Shown here one piece after another: positions 1-10,464 of a stretch of DNA of 64,000 nt. Within the stretch, counting starts at the first letter, position 1. The number at the start of each line of letters is the position of its first letter. Made by a program: the position numbers and the translations under genes. This DNA is from Sphagnum magellanicum (taxonomy: Eukaryota; Streptophyta; Sphagnopsida; Sphagnales; Sphagnaceae). Location of the stretch: the NCBI GenBank assembly GCA_021904315.1, contig CM038925.1, forward strand, positions 7,876,501 to 7,940,500, in the 5' to 3' direction. The notes under the pieces are model-generated. The model searched no databases. It was not told the DNA's origin and saw nothing but the letters and a program-made list of their open reading frames with translations.

Positions 1-2124
1 GATCAACTAGGTTGGTGTTGTGTTCAACAACCTTCCCAATAGGTTGCATGACTTGGGCAATTCCCACAAATCTGACATCATCAAAGATGTGGAGTTCAAA
101 GGAACACAAATCTTGGACATAATGCTTTGGAAATGGTTTTCAGTGAACTCAAGTTTTCTAACACCAGATTTAGAGGAGGATGAATTGGAAAAGAACTCAC
201 CAACCAAGGCAAGGAGGAGGAATTTCAACATACAATCACAAGGTGCACCTATAGGTATGGAGGAAAGTTCAAATCTGATGCATTTAATGGGTGAAACAGG
301 GCATCCACAATAGGATGAATCAGAACCAGAAACTACCATACTAGCATTGAGGAGCTTAGATCATGGGCTGATTACGGTTGTGCCTTTAATCTTCCGCACT
401 AGGGAAGTGCACGTCGACGAAACGAACACCAAAAACGACATTGAGTTCCTAGAAAAAAACTCAAACTAGAAACCCTTTTGGAGACAAAGATTTGGAACTT
501 ACAACAAATATCTTATCTCCAAAGGAAACCCCTCTATCGCAATAAGAAATCAGAGCATCACTGTTGCAACATCTACACAATAGGTTTTTTTCCAAAACAA
601 TTCTAGTAAATATTTTACTAGATGTTGAAACTCCATTGGAATTTAATTTTGGTGCCAATATGGCAATCAAAAGTCTATCACATCGACCAAGGGTAGATAT
701 TTTCCAGTTTTGGCCAAATTTTTTTGAGACACCATAGGTAATTGGACCCCAAAGTTTGATAGTTTCGGTAGTCCATGCCTTGTTAAACAACTTGGAATCT
801 TACCTCTTGATCTCCGATTCGTACATCTTGTTGGTGACAAATATTGACATGAAGTTTAATGTTTAGCAACAGAACATGATGCCCTGCTAGAAAGTAACTG
901 GAATATTTTCGGTGAGAAGCAAGATTTAGAAGGCTAAGTCAACTAACTTAAGGCAACTAATGGGAAAGATTCCAGAACCATTTGGGATCTGGAAAATAGC
1001 TTCATGAAGCTTACGCAATGTGTCTGTAGTTGAACACATTAGAGGCCCATAACAAGGACTACCGCAAGGCTATTCCAAGGTTGGAGGAATGTGTGTAGGC
1101 AGTGGGTGTTGCCCTCGACACATTACAGAAGACTGGAATCGACTAGAGGTCTAATACCATAAGGAGTTGGAGGAGTGAAAAAGGTTGGAAGAAGAGTTGG
1201 ACAAGGCAAAAAAAAGCCTAGAGTCCACTAAAGGCAAGCTGGCCCACACCGAAAAGGCCAACCTTGGGCTATATAAACAGATTCAGGGGTTGGAACAAGA
1301 ATTTAGGAAGTAATAAAAAAAAGGGAAGAGTTACAAAGGGAAATGGAGGAATTGCAAACTGACCCTCCTTTGACCAGTGTCAACCTTGAAGCCTTCACGA
1401 AGGAGATGCGGGTGTTAACCCAAAAGGCCAAAAAGGTGAACTTCTATTACCATCAGATGGCGAAATTCAAAATGTTGTAGATGGAACACACTTTTGCAAA
1501 AGCGGAGTTGCTAATACACCAACGCCAAGGTCAAAAGAACAAGGCCAAGCTATGGGAGTCGCTCAAGGGCTAGGTGGCAAAGATCTTGGAGGAAACTTTT
1601 GCAAGCCTCAAAAGGATGAAGAGCTTTATATCCTTCATATAAAACATTACCAAAAATCGATGCCACATTTGGTAATCCCAAACTTTCAACTAACAATTGT
1701 AGCATTTCCAACTAGACCCACCTTTGTCGCACAAATAAATGAAGCTTGGGAGGTAGGAGAAGAAATGGAGATCGATTCATGAAGAACTATGAATGAAGTT
1801 GGGACATGAGTTGAGGAAACATTGGGTAGTTGACCTCTATCGGAAAGTCAAATTGATTCTAGTGCAAGGGAAAAAAATGCAAACGTTCGAGAGGTTTTGA
1901 TGGAGAAGGTCAAGGACTCACCCTCAAGGTCACAACTAGAAGTCGCACCTAGCGGAATAGTCAAACCGATTATTGAACTTCCATGTGACCTAGTAGAATA
2001 GGTAACCAAATCTAAAGTTAATTTCAATAAGAACAAAATAGTTGTAAATGATAGTGTTAGGATGTTATAAATTTTTGTTATTTTGTGATTCTGAGGATGC
2101 AATCCCATTTTGAAGGGAGGATAA
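1..2124 (+). mobile_element. Decayed 3' internal region of an LTR retrotransposon, cut by the left window edge
   Basis: This stretch precedes a polypurine-like tract (about 2109-2124) and an LTR-like segment starting TGTTGA, so I read it as the internal part of an LTR element. Coding traces survive in several frames. One is an open frame at 20-310. Another, around 1150-1310, is a Lys/Glu/Leu-rich stretch with heptad character (for example LEEELDKAKKSLESTKGKL), typical of a coiled coil. Stops and shifts break every frame and I see no reverse transcriptase or integrase motif, so the lineage is unknown. The coiled-coil frame could be an accessory or gag-like ORF. It is almost certainly inactive. 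Confidence 0.5.
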
Positions 2125-2858
2125 TGTTGAAGTGAAAAAAAAATTTGTCATCAAAATCGATTTTATAATTGAATCTGGTAGAATCTTAACTAAAATAATG
2201 TAACCGAAATGGGTTTTATGTAATTGAAACCATATTGGTGTAATCAAAACTAGATTTATGTAACTAAAACCAAATTTGTGGAATTGAAATTGGATTTGTT
2301 TTAACTAAAACCAGATTTAGAGATGGTTATTTTTAGCACCAAAAATCTAAAAATGATCAATTGGATTGGTAGTTAGGATTTTTTTTTTATAAGGTTTGGA
2401 AGGTATATATCTAGGGGGATTTTGAGTTTTTTTCTTCTTGCAAAAAAGAAGATTGTATAAAGTTTTTTCAAGACTACTTGTGGAAAAAGTTCAAACCTTT
2501 TGAACTTTTTACCTTCTTTTTGAAGTAATCAATGTTTTTTGCTATATTGGTATTTCTCCACAAGGTTTTATGTTTTCAAGTATGTTCATTCAATGTGTGT
2601 GTGTTTTCCATGGTTATCCTATTACTATCATAGGAGTTTTAGGTTTGTGTTTTGATATCTAAGGTGGTTGCAAGTGTCTATCCCCACTTCCAATTTGATA
2701 GTGCAATTCCCTTATCGAAAATTGCAGTATTTCAAAAATCTATTTGATTTACCAATAATTGAATTTTGGTGGTTTTAAAGATCACCCCCCTTAAAACAAG
2801 AGTTTATTAAGTTTTTGTTTCACTTAGAAACCCGGTTATTTATTGGGTGGCCTTAACA
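2125..2858 (+). repeat. Putative 3' LTR (TGTTGA...TTAACA)
   Basis: The segment begins TGTTGA directly after the purine-rich GAAGGGAGGATAA and ends TTAACA, giving short inverted termini as LTRs have. A TATA-like ggtatatatc lies near 2401. Its U3 part contains six head-to-tail 20-bp degenerate units (2200-2319). No second LTR copy is in the window, so the ends rest on termini and the polypurine tract only. Confidence 0.5.
2200..2319 (+). repeat. 6 x 20-bp degenerate tandem repeat inside the putative LTR
   Basis: Six consecutive 20-base units start at 2200, 2220, 2240, 2260, 2280 and 2300, each of the general form gtaa-y-yraaa-ccagatttrt. The spacing is exactly 20 although the units differ at many positions, so the array is old but has not gained indels. 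Confidence 0.6.
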
Positions 2859-3718
2859 AAAAAATTATTAAAATTTTGTAATCAACTTATCACAAATCCA
2901 ATGGAGGTCATGATGGTTTTATATTTCTACTTGCAAAGCCTTTTTATTTACTTTTTAATGTATATGTCCAAAATTGCCTCAATTATAAATTGGATTTAGG
3001 GCAAATTATTTTTTGAGTTTACTTTACCATGCTTTTGCCTAGGCATGTCCATGACAAACTTCTTTTCCTTTCAAAAATCTATATTCATTGAAGTTTTTTT
3101 ACAACCACATTTGGCGTTCTTTCAATGTTGAAAGTTGGTCATAAGGGGTTCGAGAAATTGAAACCCTAGATGGAAGCTTCTTTGCTTTAATTAATTTCTT
3201 TTTGTCAAATTGTTGTAGACATGGTTGGAAAATCAATTTATGCCTCAATGTTTGTCTTCATCCTACAAGTGTTTTTATCATGTTTTGCTTCTTATTAGAG
3301 TAGTTGATCACTTCCCACACCTCCTCGAGATCTGGTGTGATCCCAAGGTGGACAATACCATCATTTGCAAGGATCTTCTAAAGGACTAGACATCCTCAGA
3401 CCTTACTAATTGTGGGTGGTACCTTGATTACCCCAAAAATAACATGTTAACATCTGAACTTTCCTTTCAAGAAAGACATGAACCTTGATTTTAAGAAAAC
3501 GTCCTAACCTTTACAAGTGCTCAAGTTGAAAGATGCCAAGAATAAGGTTGTTTGTCATGGTAGGAGAAATGGAAAGGAGCAAGTTAGAGGGATTAAATGA
3601 CGCACTCCCAAGTCCCTTGTTAGACCCAAAAGGGATCCAGCTATGTCAAATTGCGGAAGTAGTTTGGGACTTGGAGCCGCTCCCAGCTTCCAGCATTAAA
3701 AGGGGGTAGAGGGGGGCG
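2859..3718. other. Degenerate sequence with a short C-terminal coding trace
   Basis: The first 450 bases are AT-rich and hold nothing I recognise. From about 3529 to 3709 a + frame stays open and ends at a TAG inside a purine-rich tract. It includes MERSKLEGLNDALPSPLL and CQIAEVVWDLEPLPA. This looks like the end of a decayed retroelement polyprotein next to the LTR candidate that follows. Confidence 0.35.
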
Positions 3719-4350
3719 TGATGAAAGCTCCAGGATTAGACTAGGAAGAGGGACAAGCTTATTTAGTTATCGGACCTGCATCCAAATCCAACCAACAAGT
3801 TGATTAGAACTCATTCTGCACCTTTTTGGTGTTGGGACAAGCCACGGGCAACTTGGACTCATTTGACTCACCACGACCCGGACTCGGGGGAAGCCAACAC
3901 CTTCCCCCATATAGTATTCTTTGCGACTCTCCGTCACACCTACATCCAAATGGCTTTTTTTCTCGGGACTCCCAAAGTGGAGTCCCGAAATTGTCCCAAT
4001 TTTGACTCCTGGGACTTCAGACGCTCATAACTTCTCGCCTCGACCTCGGATCGGGACGAGGTCTGAAGCAAAGTTATAGCTCTTCTCGAGAACTTTCTAA
4101 AGGTGTGTCGCACTTCACCTGCAGACACAAGGATTGGGCCGATTCCCTTCTTTCGACCATAACTTGTGTTGCAGATGTCCAAATGGCTGATGCGAGGCCA
4201 TTTTAGACATCTACACTTCAAGACCTTTCCAACGGTATAAAGAACACTTCAAGGCGAGGTGTTTTGACCCCTGCAATCGTGTTCTGAATTTTCAGGAGTC
4301 CCAAAGGACTCCCAAGTCCCATTTTCGGGAGTGTGAGTGACGACCTCACA
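3719..4350 (+). repeat. Candidate LTR, GC-richer than its surroundings
   Basis: The preceding purine run (about 3700-3717, agggggtagaggggggc) resembles a polypurine tract. The segment starts TGATGAAAG and a plausible CA end lies at 4349-4350. Its composition is distinctly more GC-rich than neighbouring DNA. It contains phrases such as cataactt and aaagttatagctcttctc that are common in plant LTRs. No paired copy is present, so both ends are tentative and it could be a solo LTR. Confidence 0.4.
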
Positions 4351-4807
4351 CTTCCCTCAAAGTGGGGTTGCGACATTAAAGATGTAGCTAAGGTTAAGGA
4401 GGCTTATGTAGAGGTTCCCTTGCTGGAGAATATTCCACCATTAAAGACTTCATTGAGGAGATCACTTCACCCAAACCTCTCTAAGGGTTATGCCACCTCC
4501 TTTTTCCCATGGTGGCTCAAGCATGCTTGTTGATGATTTCCACTCCTCCCATTTCACCCTTTCCTACCCTAGTCCCATTGTATTATCAACTATTAAATCC
4601 CCTAGACGGAAGTGTGTTGTTCTCCCAATTTCTTGGCCAAATATCTTTGTTGAGAAGATTGATATTAACAAGTGGCTTGAAGACTGTAAATGGATTTCAT
4701 CCTTCATTCATTAGGTTTCTCCTTCTTCAATTCCTCTTTTTTGTATCACAAATTTTCCTTTCATATGCCTTTTGATATTCATTTGTGCATCACTCCCCCC
4801 TCTGTAG

Positions 4808-5688
4808 GCCCACACAAATGACAAGGTTCACTTTGTCCTCATTGATATCCTAGGGAACCTTTTGGTATCGTTGGTTTCCAACTTCCCCACAAAGATTCTT
4901 GTTTGGAACATGTGAATGGACAATTACATTATGTCCATTTTTTATTTTGCAAAGAAATTTTTGGCGATTGATGGGGGAATCTTCCTTTTCCACTTTAATG
5001 ATCCCACATTCTTAAGGAAATTAAGTCATATTTAGAAAGCTACAAATTCTAGATTTGCATGAAGTAGGTTGTTGTTAATTCTCTCCCACTAACAAACATA
5101 GAAGACCCTTCCTTGAAGGTTTCTTGAGCTCAATCCTTGTTTTCCTTTCTACATTGTTCTATTTCTACAAAGATCATCTTTTCGCATTTCAAAATATTCT
5201 TTTGTGAAATTTTACAGGCCTTGTTGAGTCAAACTATTTTTTTGGTGAGGGATATTGATGAGACTTCCCTTATTAGGAGGTCCTTCCTTTTCTCCCCTCT
5301 CTTCAAAGAGTTTTTCCAAAAGGGTATCAATGTGCAAAAGGAAGATGTCATGTACAATTAGAGTAACAAGTCTTCCATGATCAAGTCCAAGATTGGAAGA
5401 CTATTTTGGGTGGCCAAGGAGGTCCATCTTGTGATACTCCAAGCCTTCGTTCAAGTCTGCTCTCCATCAGGGTCCCTTGTGGTTGACTTGTTTATGTCCA
5501 TAGGTCTATGCCCTTTCCTCTCCAAAACTCCACTTTATTTACTTTATTCCCATTCCAATTTTAAGTGACATTTCCCATGCAAGAAACAACATCAGAGCTT
5601 GCTAGGTCTTAAGTCGCCACATACTAACCTCGGAGTTGGACATGGATGTCTTTGAAATGGTCTTGAAGTGTTTGGTTTATGATCCCAT
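4808..5688 (+). pseudogene. Decayed beta-class amino-DNA methyltransferase-like coding region
   Basis: Broken + frames contain, in order, VHFVLIDILGN (4826-4858), which sits where motif IV (DPPY/DPPW) would be. Next is a stretch with AKKFLAIDGGIFLFHFND (to about 5000), like the helix and strand after motif IV. Then FVQVCSPSGSLVVDLFMSIG (about 5445-5505), which matches a motif I strand with a degraded GxG. Last is RHILTSELDMDVFEMVLK (about 5609-5665), like the strand that follows motif I. The order IV then I is that of N6-adenine/N4-cytosine methyltransferases of the PF01555 type. Breaks include a TGA at 4913-4915, a TAG at 5033-5035, later frame changes and a stop near 5600. The PP of motif IV and the glycines of motif I are lost, so it is inactive. 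The upstream frame from 4351 may belong to it. Plant occurrence is probably mobile-element linked, which is an inference. Confidence 0.45.
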
Positions 5689-5899
5689 CCCTGAGTCTTG
5701 ATACCTCGTTGTCCCATTGGAAGATGAAAACTTTCCACCATAAAAATGCACCAATTATAAGAACTTGGATTGTGGTCTTGTGGTTGGGTGGAGAGTTAAA
5801 ATACAACTTTAATTTTTCATGTTACATCTTTGTGCACCCCCGTCTTCCCCTTCTTCATGTTGTATGTCTTTATAAAACTTCATCATTCCAATATTGAAA

Positions 5900-7600
5900 A
5901 TAGTTATTAAGTGAAATAGGGCCTCTTCATGCTTTCATTTCATTCAATGAATCCCATGCATACACATGCTACAATTGTCTCTACTGATCCATCTTGCATT
6001 ACATTTATTTTAATCCATTCGATTTTAAATAAGGTGTAGGAATTTGACTCAAATAACTTTCAACATAAATTGTATTGATGCATTTTCTTCATAAAATATT
6101 ATGTTTGTACTGTTTTGGTTTTTTATTCACAAATTTTTTTTGTAAATAACTATTGTTCATACAAGTTTTCCAATTTGCAATACCAAAATTTAATGATTTC
6201 AAGTTGGAAAAAACATATAAAAAACATAAAATTTTCATTTTTTTGCCATTTTTTGGATCCCTACAATAATTATTACAATATAAGATTTGAAAGGAAAAAA
6301 TTGTTTATAATAGATGTAATTGTTAAAATATAATATAACATACATGGTTTTTCTTTCAATTTTGAAATTACTTGTAACAATAATCATGCACATTGTTATT
6401 TATCCAAATTTTGCTACAAACTGTAAATGAATGATAAAAAAAAAAATCTTTTGTATCCTCGAACAATTGTTGAAACTTATAATTGAAATCTAGCTCAATT
6501 GGAAGATACATAAATGATGAGTCTATTTTTCCTTTCTTTTTGGCTTGAGCTTTAGGGCAAATTGTTATTATCTTCATTCATTCATATGGATCAGTGGTTA
6601 ATTTGTTGCAATTGTTTTCCACCATTGTGGATATATATTTTCCTAACATTCCCTTCCTAAAAAGGGTGTATGCACTCTAAGGTAGCTCATTTTTTACGGA
6701 TGCTCCACTCCCTAAAAGTTCATACGGTAGTGTTAAAATGGTAGTTTATTTTGATATTATTAATTTAGTGGGGAGTTACATGGTTAATGAACTAAAAAAG
6801 CCATATGAAAAATAGTCATTCTAATTTATTTTTTAATGTACATGTTAAGAAAATAAAAATTGAAATTCACCCAAAAATGATTATGATATGGACTTATGAA
6901 AATGTGATTCATTTTAGGCCATTCAAGTGTCCATAACTTTTTTTTGGTTAAATTTTTTCTAGTATTTTTTTTTGACATATGTTCTTTTTGTTTTAACATA
7001 CATATATTGATTCCTTATAAAATATTCCAAATAAAATTCATACACAAAATGTAGATATATTGAGGCACAAATAGTAAATTCGTCCATATTTTTCAATTAA
7101 AAAAATCCATTACTATATATTTGGTGTATATAGGTTACAATTTTTTTTTATAGATGTCTTTTTCTTCAAGGTGGAAATCTAAATCTATCCACAAATTTAG
7201 AAATTATTGTTTTTATGACATGTTAATAACATGTAAATGCACACCACTTTGCAAAAAACTGGGTTGCAACACAAAAAATGAGCCATCCTACCTTGTAACC
7301 ACCCAAAACTAATGTTTTGCCTTCTTGTTTGTTTCCCTTTTTGTATTTTTGTCATTAATTAAACCTTTGGAAATTTGATCTTCAATTTTAATCTTGCATT
7401 ATTTCCAATTAAAATCAACTTACATACAACCAAAATTAGCATATGGGTTTTTTTGACAATTTAAAGCCATACCCATTCCTAGAAACAAATTGAAATATGG
7501 TTACAATTTTGACTCTCCACAATTGAATCAACCATTTAGTCATGTAAAACCTATCTCTTCAAGCTTGCTATGAAGTGTTGGGTTCAAACATAGTTGTTCA
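5900..7600. other. AT-rich intergenic sequence
   Basis: Long T and A runs and only short open frames. I see no gene, structured repeat or transposon terminus here. Confidence 0.6.
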
Positions 7601-7750
7601 TTCCTACTCATATTGATTGGAACCTACTTTGAACCTTAGTGTTTTTCGTAGTGTTGTTTTTTCTTTGTCATTCGAATTTGTCATTACATTTTTTGGGCAT
7701 GTTGTAACCATAATTGTGGTTTCTTCTTCATCATCTATTTCTATCATCCC

Positions 7751-8180
7751 CTATTTTGGGCATGTTGGGGACTTGAACTCCTCCCCCTCACTAGTGGTAA
7801 AACTATTGGTTAACATTAGTTGGTCCATCTGCTTATTATATGCAAATACAAGCATCTCATATGGATCATCCTTTATGTCATTGTTAATTTTTGGCCATTT
7901 TTGTTGTAAGATGGATTCGTTTATATTCCTATTTGCTTGGAATCCGAACATGTAATCACATTATCGACGAAACCACATTCTGTGATTTTGGTTCGTTGGG
8001 TGTGCTAGCCATGGATTGTTTATAGAAGGTTGTCACAAGTTGTTCACATGTTTTTATCACTATCCCATATATTTTGTAATCTTGCAAATGTTTAAAAGAT
8101 GACCAGTATCCAACCTCTGCTTGGTACTTTACATGTACACTTTTAAGTTTTTTTCTATCTATAGACATGTACAAGTCCAA
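7751..8180 (-). pseudogene. Unrecognised decayed minus-strand coding frames
   Basis: Two minus-strand open stretches abut: one from 8180 to 7956, ending SQNVVSSIM, and one from 7951 to 7751, beginning MFGFQANRNINES. Their amino-acid composition is protein-like (for example YNKQMDQLMLTNSF), and a stop or frameshift separates them. I do not recognise the family. They may be one decayed exon or element ORF; chance open frames in AT-rich DNA remain possible. Confidence 0.2.
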
Positions 8181-8937
8181 GTATGGTGGTGTTCAACAAG
8201 AATGTCGTGGATATAAGGATATTATGACATGTTGCAAATGAATAGACTCTAAATTGGGTTATTTTGATTGATCCTTTCAAGCTCAGAGAAAAACTAAACT
8301 AGATGCACAATAAACCATAGTTGCAAAGATTTGCATTTTGTGACATATTTGTAGGTGTCCAATCAATTTGTGCATTTATTATTATCATGAAAACATTTGG
8401 ATTTGTATTGGATTGTTTGCATGGGACTAATGATGTTAAAACATTTGACTCTAATGTTCAAAAGAATTCCATATGTATGAACACATATAATTTATGTTTA
8501 TAAATATAGTTTTAATCCTATGGGAATTCTAGCATGCACACACATTCCTTAGGAGGTCTTCATTCGCAATACCTTGTTTTTTAAATCTAATCCGTTTCAT
8601 TGCCCTATAGGTTACCTTTTGTTGATCCCATTTTATTTTTAAGGTCCTTGTCTACCTTCGTTGGTTTCATTTTATTTCATTAAACTTTGGAACTTTGACT
8701 TGTGTTTTTAATATGTCTAATGTCTAATTTTATTATGTAATGGGAGATGACACACATTGGAGCCATTATGATTCTTGTAATTAAGAGTTGTTGAATGCCA
8801 TGTGGCAAGTCCGTGAGGATTTGTTGGTGACATGAATAACATGCTATTGTGTCAAATAATATTGATCCATGCCACCAAAATCTATCAAAAAATAACCTTT
8901 TGATGTGGATGGATTTATTGAAAATATTCTTTCATGC

Positions 8938-9576
8938 TCACAATTCATGTTCACAACTCATTGTCACATGTTCACAATATAACATCCCCCGCACCATTAT
9001 AGTAAATCTTGAAGACATGTTTGTTTTGATTTCCCCAACAATTATCTTGGATGTATGCTTGATCAATTTTTGGTTTCTATATTGAAAGGAACAATTGCCA
9101 CAAAGAAGGACCAACCCATGCAAGTTGGGTAATTCGAGTGGCAACACCTTGAATCCCATGTGGTTTAGATTCCATACATTGGTGCAAGAGGGTGGATAAA
9201 ACATGAGCTTCCCATAGGACAAAACCATATGTAAAACACCTTGTAGATATGTGGAAATTTGCAACCAATCACTCAACACTATGAAAAATGTTGTGACAAT
9301 TGGATTTGACACACTTGCACAATATAGTAAGCCTTGTACTTTTGAAAGCATGCCGTATACAAATAATTGAAACATGCAAGAAAAGAATTTAGATAGATCA
9401 AGTTGTGGATAAGAATAGCCCACATCTTTTGGATATTGTAGATTATTGACCATCTTTTTTGTGGTGCATGCTTTCACCTTTGTGGTTAGTGTTTTGTCAG
9501 ATTGGCCTTCTTTTGTCTCTTCGTTCCTCTTAGCATGGTTGCATTTAAAGGTGTCGTTGTTAATGCTCAAAAACAT
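8938..9576 (-). CDS. Unrecognised 212-codon minus-strand open frame, possibly remnant
   Basis: This is one of the longer uninterrupted frames outside the two recognised genes and the retroelement. The predicted product starts MFLSINNDTFKCNHAKRN, has a basic N-terminal third, a hydrophobic centre (about residues 85-120) and a Cys-containing C-terminal third. No domain or catalytic motif is evident. There is no matching promoter or intron pattern, and the surrounding sequence is low-complexity AT-rich DNA. It may be a remnant of the same decayed unit as the frames at 7751-8180, since both lie on the minus strand. It may also be chance. Expression evidence would decide. Confidence 0.2.
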   Translation of the reverse strand: MFLSINNDTFKCNHAKRNEETKEGQSDKTLTTKVKACTTKKMVNNLQYPKDVGYSYPQLDLSKFFSCMFQLFVYGMLSKVQGLLYCASVSNPIVTTFFIVLSDWLQISTYLQGVLHMVLSYGKLMFYPPSCTNVWNLNHMGFKVLPLELPNLHGLVLLCGNCSFQYRNQKLIKHTSKIIVGEIKTNMSSRFTIMVRGMLYCEHVTMSCEHEL

Positions 9577-9874
9577 TTCTAATGTGTATATACAAAGCTA
9601 AGTTGTATAGTTATATGTACACACATATTTCACATGTTGTTATAGATAGCTATGTGTCAATTGTGTTGAATTGAAAATAAATATTTGTCAATGGTAGTGT
9701 ACAGAAGTGTGGAGCCCAAGTTGATACGTTTAGTGATGGCCATGGGGAGGAACCAGCCAAGGAGCCATGCCATGGCCATTATCTAATGCAATTGGCACTT
9801 GAGAGGGAGAATCTGCCACATCATAGGAACTTTGTAGACTATTTGCTTACCTCACAATGTTCTATGTGCGGTAG

Positions 9875-10225
9875 ATGTATTTGAAAGAGCAGGTGACCCT
9901 AAGGGTGAATGGTAGAATCCTGGTCTCACACATTTAGAAGAGCAATTGACCATGAGGGTCAATGGCAGAATCCTGGTCGCATGCATTTGAAAAAGCAGTT
10001 GACTCTAAGAACCATAGGGTGAATGGCAGAATCTGGTCTCATGTACATGAAAGAGTTGGATTGACCCTAAAAACCATAGCGTGAACGGCAGAAGCTTGGT
10101 CTCATGCATTTTGAAAGAGCAGGTGGCCCTACGAAGTACGGGGTGGATGGCAAAATCTGGGGTCCTGTACTTAAAAGAAGCAGTTTTTGACCCTAAAAGA
10201 AGCACAGGGTGAATGGCGGAAATAT
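9875..10225 (+). repeat. Six-unit tandem repeat directly upstream of the Toc75-like gene
   Basis: Units of 52-64 bases begin near 9882, 9935, 9987, 10048, 10112 and 10174. Each carries the order gaaagagcag-ttgaccctaa-(ccatag)ggtgaatgg-cagaatcctggtctcatg. Length differences come from an insert of about ten bases (gaaccata) between two blocks. The array ends about 240 bases before the ATG, so it lies in the promoter or 5' leader. A minus-strand open frame across it is only a by-product of the repeat. Confidence 0.75.
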
Positions 10226-10325
10226 GTGGTGGGATCCGTGGCAGAATCTGTCGTGAGTGACAATTACGAACTCTGTGACAGGATTGCGTAAGACACTTCC
10301 CCCTGGACACGAAGCAGTTACGCGA

Positions 10326-10335
10326 TTTAGGGTTT
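10326..10335 (+). promoter_or_regulatory. Telo-box-like motif upstream of the Toc75-like gene
   Basis: The sequence tttagggttt contains the reverse complement of the plant telo-box AAACCCTA. Telo-boxes are known near transcription starts of many plant housekeeping and ribosomal-protein genes. It lies about 130 bases before the ATG. No clear TATA box is visible, so the start of transcription is not placed. Confidence 0.4.
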
Positions 10336-10464
10336 GGAGCTCAAAACAGAAAACCTAGTGCAGTATTCTTAGCAGAGGTTTGTTGACGAGAGAGAGAGAC
10401 ACACACACGAGTAGATGCTGCTGCTGCTGTTGCAGAGTGGGTGGGTTTCTTTTCCCAAGCCTAG

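Noticed and set aside
10005..10310. 101-codon minus-strand repeat protein upstream of the Toc75-like gene
   Set aside because: It is a translation of the six-unit tandem repeat; no independent coding evidence.
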